Assembly: GCA_007449985.2 (NCBI GenBank)
Contig: VIIQ02000028.1
Location: forward strand, 213,501 to 277,500
From: Desmodesmus armatus
Taxonomy: Eukaryota > Chlorophyta > Chlorophyceae > Sphaeropleales > Scenedesmaceae
DNA length: 64,000 nt
Direction of reading: 5' to 3'
Position 1 is the first letter of the stretch; each line of letters opens with the position of its first letter. Both the position numbers and the translations under genes were made by a program. The notes beneath the pieces were generated by a model. The model worked only from the letters and a program-made list of their open reading frames with translations. It was not told the DNA's origin and made no database searches. Shown here one piece after another: positions 56,299 to 64,000 of the stretch.

Positions 56299-57617
56299 CC
56301 AGCAGCGACATCTGTGTGGTGAGCATGCTTGGCATGTCTCAATCAAGCTACTTGAAGCTGGTGTACAGTGGTAGGTGCTATGTTCAAGGGGTGATTCCGC
56401 ACTAAAGCAAGAGTTGCTGCTGCTGCTGGTGCATAATGCATCGGCATGGGCTGGTTTGCTTGTCTGGAACTCCAGTCAATCAGTGTGCTGGTCAGCAGAA
56501 GCAATTTGGTTGGCCCAATCTCATTCACCCCTCACCTCCAAGGGCAGCATTCTGGCTGGTTGTAGTCGGGATCAATCTGGTTCAGGCAGCAATGAGGGGG
56601 AGTGACAAGGGCACATCTTGCAGTGGTCACTCACGGCGCCAGTATGTGTGAAGTGCTTACAGGACTTGAGACACAGCAGCCCGGCTGCTGAATGCTGGCA
56701 GTATCATTGCCGCTGCACCTGCTCCCATGTTTGAGCCTGAGTAACCCCAATGTCGCCTCTGCTCAACAAACTGGTGACATGAGATGGCTGGTAATGCTTC
56801 CTGATTGTGCAAAACGCTGTGGAAGCCTCACACAGCAGCACCCCCAGCCACTGTGCTGCTGCCATACCATGGGGCTAATGAGTACGTGCTGGAAGCCCAG
56901 ATTGATGGCGGCGCTGATGCAAGTGCTGAAGTCTTCAGTGTAGTCCCTGATCTCCTGGACAGTCGGCTCCACTTGCTTGTAGGTCGCATCACGCACCAGC
57001 CACCGCACCACTTTGTGTCGGTAATACTTGTCTTCTTGTGGCTGCTGGTCAGCTGGCATTGCCCATGAGTAGAAGAAGTACGGTGCGATCTTTAGGCTGC
57101 ACGGCACACGCACATGCTCAAGAGGATTTTCAGCGCAAACAGGCCACTGCAGACTCACACATGCACCAGCTGAAAGCTGTGGACTCTCTGCCTTTACCCG
57201 ATCTGACTCAGTATGGGCAATGTGGTGCATGTCCTGCAGCACTGAGGCTGCAGTACATGCACTTGGTATCCAGCAAGTTTGATTCCATGACTGCATGTAC
57301 GTCGCTGCTCTGTTGCAACCCTGTGGCTGTAGTGTCGCCTCTTACCTAGCACGCCTTGCCTGCACGCCGAAACGCTCAGCTATTCTCTGCACTTGCTGTG
57401 TGCATGCTGAAACTGTTGCTTGCCGTCCACCGAATCCCAGCGACCAATCTGGCCTGCCGAATGTGACTGCCATGCCTCCAACTACTGTATACTGTGCCCT
57501 GGAGGATGTGGCCTCCACCTGCTGTGTTGATGCCTCATCGATCTGCTGCTGTGCTGCAACACAGCAGACGTAGGCGAAGATGAGGGAGACAGAAAGGGCG
57601 CAACCGGTGCCTCGCAT
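54898..57617 (-). CDS. secreted protein resembling a TIM-barrel glycoside hydrolase
   Basis: Five exons join in phase: 57,346-57,617, 56,868-57,096, 56,536-56,576 (41-nt micro-exon), 55,934-56,224 and 54,898-55,741, about 559 residues in all. The N-terminus MRGTGCALSVSLIFAYVCCVAAQ is split here as MRGTGCALSV then SLIFAYVCCVAA; it is a good signal peptide, so the protein should be extracellular or in the cell wall. Barrel-like strands are visible: IAPYFFYSWAMP, FQHVLISPM, then through the micro-exon CCPWRNAAEFDP. The segment RVIYNELGFGG places a Glu where clan-A glycosidases carry a catalytic acid. Later come YIWSVGSWDVG and a Lys-rich tail. The specific GH family and substrate are not assigned; similar uncharacterised secreted proteins are, as far as I recall, common in volvocine algae. 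Adding the micro-exon restores both the frame and the W-R-N segment, which is why I included it. Confidence 0.6.
56228..56296 (-). repeat. (CTG)23 tract ending at a 3' splice site
   Basis: Twenty-three uninterrupted CAG units on the plus strand read as CTG on the sense strand. The final CTGCAG is the acceptor of the exon starting at 56,224. The repeat therefore replaces the polypyrimidine tract and lies wholly in the intron. Confidence 0.85.
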
Positions 57618-59510
57618 GCTATAGTCTTAAAAGAGAAGAGAACAAACCGGAACCCAAGGCCAGATGATGGGGAAGACTTTGTCTGTGGTGACTGAAGCAG
57701 CGCGATAGTGTAGCCAGCTAAAGGACTGCTTTGGAACTTGTTCCGGGACCGGACATTCGCGCGACTCAGCATGGGTGTCATGAACACAGCCCCGGAAATC
57801 TTAGAGCTGTAAGTGTTGCCTTGCAGGACCCCGCCGGCCATCGGCCACTCCAAGACTACGCTGGTTGACTGAGGTTGACCGGCATGAAGTTGTCAAATCA
57901 GTGTGCCATCAGCTTCAACCTCCTGATAAATTCAGCTCACAAACCATATGCTACATTGCCGGACAGCGGTCCCGGCTGGGCACACCTCCTTGCATTGGCC
58001 AGTCCTGACTGATCAGGTCCTGGCAGACTCACACTGACACTGAGCGGCTGCTCAAGCTGTGCTGCATACCACGGACTTGAAAAATAACGGCTAAGAAACT
58101 GACATTGCTTGCATGTTTGTTAATCAGCACCACATCGCAGCCGTCAGTAGTGCCTGTGTCTCACTACTAGTATATACTGCTCAGTATTGTCACACCAGTA
58201 GTGTGCACTGCTGTCGATCGGCGCTACAAGCAGCGAAAACTAGCTAGGCTGGTGACATTGGGGTCGAAACATAGACCGGTTGAGCCTATGGCTGGTTCCC
58301 CAATATGGTACTTTCTTGCTTCCTGCTCAGCAGCTGTGGCTCCAGTGTGCTGGCTGGGTGCTCTGGTGAGAGCTAGGTTCAAGGAGGCCACAGCATGTAC
58401 ATGGTACATGAACAACACCTACAGACTGTCCTGAAGGCATATGCCTTACCCGTGAGAAGCACCAGCTCGGCATAAGTGCAACATGCTCTGCCACACTCAC
58501 CACTGCAACTCACGCCATTTTGCTCTGATGCAGGCATGCACTGCTGGTCTGATGTGTTTCACAAACACCGCGGTCTGAAGTGGCACCACCTGGGCCCACA
58601 GTGAGCAGCCGCTGGCTGCGTTGGGCATGCTCCTCGATACAATTTACTGCAACAGGTCTCTGTGAGCCCGCAGCACTTTGCCAGCACCTCCATTGCTAAG
58701 TTAAAAGGTGCTGCAACACAATACACAGGCTATGCCAGAGGAAGAAGGTTCAACCGGGTACACTGTAGGCTGGGCCTGTGCTACACCCCACGATAACAAG
58801 CCCCAATAGAGCGGCGCTGGCATAGTAAAAAAGCACATGCTTGGCAGCATCCGTCACCTAGGCCAGGGCTCCTGGCCATCGCTCTGAGTGATGGACCCAT
58901 GAAAGAGAAATTGGCCATACCAGGGTGGTTGTCTTGGGCAAAACAGGTCTTTGAGACCTTCCCACACTGCGCACCACACTCAACCCCTGCTCTCAAAGTG
59001 CAAGCCGTCAAGCTAACAGCCTGTACACCCGGGGTTATCACCGCCTGTAAAAGACACAGCCGCTGTGCTCAGCACTCAGGCTGAGTCAGCAAACCCCAGA
59101 GGCCGAACCCAAAGAAAGTTTACTTGCAATACCACTGGTGACCCCTTGCAGCTTGAGGAAGTTATGCTTTGCAGAAGCGTCAATGCTACGACCTCTTCTG
59201 CTGTTGTCACATGGAAGGCGCACAATGAAAGACAGGGTCACCGCGGCGCACCTCCAACCAGCGATATCGCCTTCTGACAGCTGAGCGGCAGTAAATCTGT
59301 AAGCAAGAGCCAGCTACACCCCTGTTGCTCATTGCAATTGGTGCAAGAGGCTGGCGCCGTTGCCACAATTTTGCAATCAGGTCAAGATTAAAAGGATACC
59401 CGCACAGTGTATAACAAACAGCACAAAACAGCTCACAACACCGCCGGAGAACACCACTGATGTTGCTGGCAGCAACGTCATGAACATGATGTGAGCTAAA
59501 TCTGCATGGC
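57618..59510. other. intergenic region without a supported gene
   Basis: Upstream of the glycosidase-like gene and downstream of the leucine-rich-repeat gene. It should contain the promoter of the former. Short frames on both strands lack protein-like composition. No TGTAA on the minus strand was found for the repeat gene. Confidence 0.35.
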
Positions 59511-60784
59511 ACTCTGTATTGGTAACTTCGGGCAGTTCAAGAGGAACTGGCCCAGCCAAGCCCAAGCATCTGCGAAAACACGGCCCTGCTCAGCGGTTGC
59601 AAAAAACAGCGCCACACACGCATTGCGATGCAAACAGCCCAGCAGCATCCTCGCAGCAGCCGGTGTGAAACAGATGCCCTGTAAGCTCAACTCCAAGCTG
59701 CACACCCTGCGCAGCCCTCCAAGCTGCATAAGGCCTGCAGCCGTCACAGCACTGCCACGGGGTACATTGACACACACATGCGGCACATTGCGAGCTGCAA
59801 CCACCAGAGCCATCATTTCGGCGTCATCACACACAGACCACACGCACGTGCTCAGGCTGTTTGGCAGCCTCGCCAATCCATGCAATGCCGCCACCCGGTC
59901 TGCGCAGGGAGCCTCAGGGGCAAGCTGTACCAGCTGAAGTAGACAGGAGGGCCATATGCACATGTGCAGTATGTGCTGTCAGAACAGTCAAGCACCTCTA
60001 GCCGGGTGCAGTGCTGGCTCACGCTGGCCAAAGCTGAGGGCTTGATGCTGCCTCGAAGTTGGCATGCTGTGATATTGGGGAAGTGCTCAAAGGGAACAGA
60101 CCCAGCTGTTACGAGCCACTGCACCTGTGGACAAGTGCTGCTGCTGCCGAGGTCGACGTATGATGCAGCTGTACTGGCCCCTGCAGACGGTCCTGTTAGG
60201 CTGTCACTGTCAGACTGTCTGTCAGGCTCGCGCCAGGCACCGTGCACAGCGGTAAGGCGAGGGAGCTGGCTGGAAAATACAGGCAGGACCTCAGGTGTCC
60301 ACTCTGCAGCAGCAACAGCGATAAGCTGTGGCAGGTGCCTCAGTGTGCGGTACAGCGCAGGCGCAGCACCTTCCTGCAGCGGCCAGCGCAGCCCCAAGCT
60401 TGTCAGCTGTGTCAGGTGTGAAACTGCCTTGCAGTCCTGCACGCTGAGGGTTCCTTGCGCACTTGCTGTCATGCTGGGCTCAGGGCACACCCACAGGTTG
60501 CGCAGCTTGGTGCAGCTGCTGACAGCGCTGACGCCGTGTACAGCTGGCAGGGTCAGGTGCAGCTCAGTCAGTGCAGTCAGCTTGCCCACGAAGCTCAGTC
60601 CAGAGTTGAGGTGGCGGCCGCAGGCATTGTCAGCAGCAATGTGCAAGTGCTGAAGCTGGGTCAAGCCCCCCAGGCAGGCGAGGTCGCGCCACTGGAATGC
60701 CTTGAAGGCGTTTGCAGGTAGCTGGCTGCCCTTGTGCTTGGAGATGTTGATGGAGAGGGCCTGGAGCTGCATCATTGAGCCCAT
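59511..60784 (-). CDS. leucine-rich-repeat protein
   Basis: The ATG at 60,784 is preceded in frame by TGA three codons upstream, so this is the earliest start. Repeats follow the pattern LxxLxxLxL: LACLGGLTQLQHLHI, GKLTALTELHLTL, CTKLRNLWV, LTQLTSLGLRW, LRHLPQLIAV, LPRLTAVHG, CTRLEVLDCS. The first exon ends near 60,003 at a GAG|GTGCTT donor. The second begins after CCTGTCTACTTCAG near 59,940, reads LVQLAPEAPCADRVAALHG, continues with GLRRVCSLELSLQG and stops at 59,511. LRR folds bind protein partners; no catalytic domain is visible. It may be a relative of the next upstream gene, or its 3' half separated by an undetected junction. Confidence 0.55.
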
Positions 60785-61689
60785 GTAGGGTCACTGCACA
60801 GTGTAGGTATGGTGTCAGCAGGGTTCTGGCTGTACCCTACTGTCACCTGGCCCTGGGTGCCTATACCTGCCAGCCTGTGCAGTGCACCTTGATCGGGTGA
60901 TTGTAGTCAACAACACTGTCTGGTCCACATTCTCGGTTCTGTTTCGTGTTTCGGTTCTGTTGCCATCGTCGAAGTTACGTGGCTGCCTTTGTCGCTGTAC
61001 ATCTGTTTGGTCTCTGAGTTCCTTCTAATCGAACACGTGCGTATTACTGGGGGGAACTACGGGAAGGTTGTTGTCTTTCTCTTGTTGTGCGTGTGTTACC
61101 GCCACAGTTTGCAGCCCTGTCCCTCTGTCCCTGCCTGCGCCCGTTGTGCTGTTGCAGATTGGTGTGTTTGTGTGTGGTCATTTGGCCAGCTGTCTTGTGC
61201 AGTTGCCGGTGTGGCTTGGCTGGTGCAGCTTTGCGGTTGGTGTGGTTTCTCTTTTGGTGGGTCTCAGGCTTGTTTGGTTGGGGGGGGAAAGGCCTAGGCC
61301 TGACACAGCTTGGTGTAGAAATGCATGCAATGCTGTGTCATTCCTAGCAGAGTCGGATCAGCCTGAGCCCCACAGTAAGGTTGTGAGGGTTGCAGTGGTT
61401 GGAGCAGTTGGAGCAGTTGAAGCAGTTGGAGAAGTCCTGTGGTAGCAGTTGTGGCAGCAAGCCGTGGCAATTGCAGCAGGTGTGTCAGGTTTGAGCCCGC
61501 ATGTGTGTACAACACACTGTGAAGGGCCAGGTTCAGGTCAATGTGCTGACAGTGTCATGCACTTGGAAAGGATGTGCCGCCCAAAAGTGGTGTGCGTCGT
61601 CCAAAACAACTCGGTAACAATCCTCGCGCTACACCCAGCTGCTGCCATGATGCTGAGGCGACTAACCAAGTTGCTGTGGACGTCATGTA

Positions 61690-62416
61690 CACAGCCACAA
61701 CGCTTGGCATCTGGCGCCGCATGGTGCTGAGCAGCATCTCCAAGCCAACTGGGTTGACTGCGCTCATGTGTAGGTGCACCCTGCACAGCTTGGGCAGCCT
61801 GCGCGCAGCGAACAAAATGCAGTGGGTTGCATGACAGGGAAAATGTGCTGATGGTGAAAGCCTGATATCTACAGCTGCTAGCCTGTGCGCGTCAGTGTTG
61901 TATTGTGGCAGTAGGTGTGCTTGGTAGGATGACCAGGGATCCTGCACATGCCAGGGCATGTGCATCTTGTCGAGTCAACATGGCATGTATCCTCTCCAGG
62001 TGAAGGCACCATCGCCAGCAATGCAGGACAGACATCACCACTAATGCTACAGTACTGTAGCAGCAGCCCACTTGCCTGGCAAGTGCTGGCAGCAAGGCAG
62101 ACACGCCCATGTAGCTGCTGTCGTCAGGCAGGCTCAGGTGGACAGAAACACACTTGGGGAAGTGTTGAGGAAGTGCAGTTGTCCAAGCCTCAAGCTGCAT
62201 GGGGCTGGCCCCCTGGACATGCTGGGCTTTCCATGTGAGTCGTCCCACGTTGCCTTGGACATGGTTGCGCATGGTGCTGCTTGTCAGGGCCACGTTGCCT
62301 GCTGAGCCTCCTGCTACCAACTTTGGCAGCAGTGCCTGTGACCATGCATCTTCTGCCAGGTGCTCCAGCAAGTGCAGGAAACCCGATGTGGGCTCTGCTG
62401 GATGAGCTGACGCCAT
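61690..62416 (-). CDS. F-box/LRR-like protein, 5' part (partial model)
   Basis: The ATG at 62,416 directly follows GCTGTGGCTGCAG, which could be a 5'-UTR acceptor. The N-terminus reads FLHLLEHLAEDAWSQALLPK, then VALTSSTMRNHV. The spacing resembles an F-box, though the match is weak. It continues AWTTALPQHFPKCVSVHLSL and leaves the first exon near 62,092 (CAA|GTGGGC). A later exon at about 61,690-61,804 reads RLPKLCRVHLHMSAVNPVG and LLSTMRRQMPSVVAVYM, a leucine-rich-repeat pattern. The phase between these two exons does not close with the obvious sites, so at least one junction is missing or the gene is damaged. A close paralogue of its first exon lies head-to-head at 63,912. Confidence 0.45.
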
Positions 62417-63153
62417 CTGCAGCCACAGCATTCAATATGGGGACAAAAAGATAATCGGAAATATTCAGAAAGTTAAGCTGAGCTTGTGGACAACGATCTG
62501 AGAGCAGTTGCTTGTCAGCACAGCAGCAGCTGAGCCTTAGGCTACTTAGGTACTGTGTCACCAAGGTCTGCAAGTCAATGAAGTGTGAAAACTCACCATA
62601 GCAACGAACCAAGCATGCATAAAATTGTACAAAATGTGCAGAAGGCTCCACGGTATGCTAGGCAGGATTGCCAGACACAGCAGAACAGAAGGGCTGTATA
62701 GCGTCACGATATGTCGCGGGTTATGCTGATTGGTTGAAGTAAAAGTTTGATGGAACAATTCCGTTGGCTGGGCCCTGGGGTTTCAACTGGTAAGTTGCTG
62801 AGCTATACTTGAGGGAAGTTCTTGATCAAGGATGTTGCAAATTGTTGTTGTCGAGTGATGCTGCGGTCTACAAGCTCGCCTCTTGACTTGCGGCAGACAA
62901 CGCTTTGCCCTCAACATCTTGCAGCAGCTGTCGTCCAGTGTTCAAAGTTCACATCGCACTGCTGCCACTAGCCTGCCTCCTCTCGCTCAGATTCGCTCAT
63001 TTACTTGGCTATCAGCCTGTTTCTCAGCTCCCTGCTGTACAGTGCCGGCAGCTGGGCTACTGTCCTGTTTCCACCCCCCCACACAACTGCCTTCTGGGAC
63101 CTGGGTTGGGCTGTGCCGATGTGTCTGGCGTGCAGCACACGCCTTGGCCCAGC

Positions 63154-63161
63154 GTATAAAT
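63154..63161 (+). promoter_or_regulatory. TATA box TATAAATA
   Basis: GCGTATAAATAAGGG is the best TATA box in the window. It lies on the plus strand about 100 nt before the protein-like frame at 63,262-63,636 and inside the spacer between the two head-to-head paralogues. Confidence 0.5.
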
Positions 63162-63261
63162 AAGGGATTATATCGACAACATATTGATCTTTTATGTCAG
63201 CTCTTTACAATACATTTGAGCTGCTCTGCTGTAACTAGTCCTGGATTTGATGAGGTGATGG

Positions 63262-63636
63262 GTGAATTTCGTTGGCTGGCTGTGTCTAGGAAGCTTGGCC
63301 CAGCGAAAGGCTCTACAACGAGGTTCGTTGGACATATACGTAGATGTTCCGGAAGGAAAGGCCAGAGCGTTTTTGCTCTGCTGGGAGAAAGGACCTGATC
63401 ATGATCTTGACGTCTCACTCGCAGCTGCTGTGTCTGCACGCTTCCTTACGGGCTCTAAAGATATCCCAGATATGAAAGATATTATGCATGCGTCAGCAGC
63501 GCTGCAGGTGTCCGGCAGCTCTCCCACTGGACCCACCCAGCACACAGCACACAGTCAGCACAGTGCTCATGGGGGGTCAGGTGATGAAGCCATGGAAGCC
63601 ATTTGGCCCTCGAAACATGATGTTGCTAGTACATAG
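63262..63636 (+). CDS. small unrecognised ORF with protein-like composition
   Basis: This frame, to the TAG at 63,634, is rich in Asp, Glu, Lys and Val, with segments such as SLDIYVDVPEGKARAFLLCW and KGPDHDLDVSLAAAVSARFL. Non-coding frames in this window are instead rich in Cys, His, Gln and Ser. It has no in-frame ATG at its start (GTG at 63,262), so an upstream exon or a frameshift is likely; a frame at 63,180-63,300 (GFDEVMGEFRWLAVSRKLG) is a candidate. No family was recognised. It could be a small gene or a fragment of an old mobile element. Confidence 0.3.
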   Translation: MNFVGWLCLGSLAQRKALQRGSLDIYVDVPEGKARAFLLCWEKGPDHDLDVSLAAAVSARFLTGSKDIPDMKDIMHASAALQVSGSSPTGPTQHTAHSQHSAHGGSGDEAMEAIWPSKHDVAST

Positions 63637-63911
63637 GTATTAAGTAAAGCGTAAAAACACATCGGCATGTGCCTGGCAAATTTTTGCCTTGGACCGGACG
63701 ACACCTGTGTGGGGGGGTGCCTGTTTCCAACCTTTCCCCGCACCAAGCACTGCTTACACGGTAGCAGCCTTCTGTTCAACAGGTGACAGCATGCTTTGAT
63801 AGAGGAAGTGGAATTCCAGCCATTTGAGTTGCTGCACATGCTAGTTATGAGGAGCAGCTCCACATCTGTGTGTGCTGACACCCATATGCTCCCCTGCTGC
63901 TGTGGCTGCAG

Positions 63912-64000
63912 ATGGCAGCAGCTCAGCTGTCATGCGAGCCCACATCGGCCTTCCTGCACCTCCTGGAGCACCTGGCGGAAGATGCATGGTCACAAACACT
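63912..64000 (+). CDS. paralogue of the minus-strand F-box/LRR-like gene, N-terminus only
   Basis: The frame starts ATGGCAGCAGC after the same GCTGTGGCTGCAG found before the gene at 62,416. It encodes EPTSAFLHLLEHLAEDAWSQ, against EPTSGFLHLLEHLAEDAWSQ in the minus-strand copy. The nucleotide sequence is also very close. It is cut by the window edge after 29 codons. Confidence 0.6.
   Translation, partial: MAAAQLSCEPTSAFLHLLEHLAEDAWSQT

Noticed and set aside
56171..56374. poly-Gln protein read from the CAG run on the plus strand
   Set aside because: The run is intronic in the minus-strand gene and ends at its splice acceptor. The plus-strand frame has no supported exons.

Overview
The window reads as nuclear DNA of a chlorophycean green alga. 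The genes are split by many short GT-AG introns, mostly with GTGAGT/GTGAGG-type donors and TGCAG-type acceptors. TGTAA polyadenylation motifs, the usual signal in this group, lie downstream of several stop codons. Coding exons carry long poly-Ala and poly-Gln runs, and CAG/CTG microsatellites are everywhere. A Chlamydomonadales alga (Haematococcus-like) would fit, but the species cannot be fixed from sequence alone. No bacterial-type operon, CRISPR array, rRNA gene or convincing tRNA gene was seen.

Layout. 1-8,348 is a satellite of about 140 copies of a 60-bp unit with higher-order structure. It ends in a 28-bp perfect inverted repeat and a degenerate edge to about 8,570. 9,207-15,590 (minus) is a ten-exon gene whose conserved core resembles TAF1A, a subunit of the RNA polymerase I factor SL1/TIF-IB. 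16,684-19,070 (plus) is a START-domain lipid-transfer-type protein that diverges from the TAF1A-like gene across about 1.1 kb. 21,656-23,237 (minus) is an unrecognised basic, low-complexity protein. 24,244-42,687 (minus) is a very large GTF3C1 homologue (TFIIIC largest, B-block-binding subunit) with about 27 exons. 43,885-52,925 (minus) is a complete 17-exon eEF2 gene; the splice phases all close to give 845 residues. 54,898-57,617 (minus) encodes a secreted protein resembling a TIM-barrel glycoside hydrolase. 59,511-60,784 and about 61,690-62,416 (minus) encode leucine-rich-repeat-type proteins. The N-terminus of the second is repeated in inverted orientation at 63,912-64,000, where a paralogue runs off the window.

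Functionally, three minus-strand genes belong to the growth machinery: Pol I initiation (TAF1A-like), Pol III initiation (TFIIIC) and translation elongation (eEF2). Nothing in the sequence shows that they are co-regulated.

The most unusual signals are: (i) the satellite, whose unit is a self-complementary hairpin and whose linked subtypes form higher-order repeats; (ii) four cases in two neighbouring genes where an exon end, with or without its splice site, is copied into the flanking intron; (iii) an approximately 160-nt stem-loop in the last eEF2 intron; (iv) splice acceptors whose pyrimidine tract is a pure (CTG)23 or a run of 18-21 C; and (v) the head-to-head paralogue pair at the right edge.
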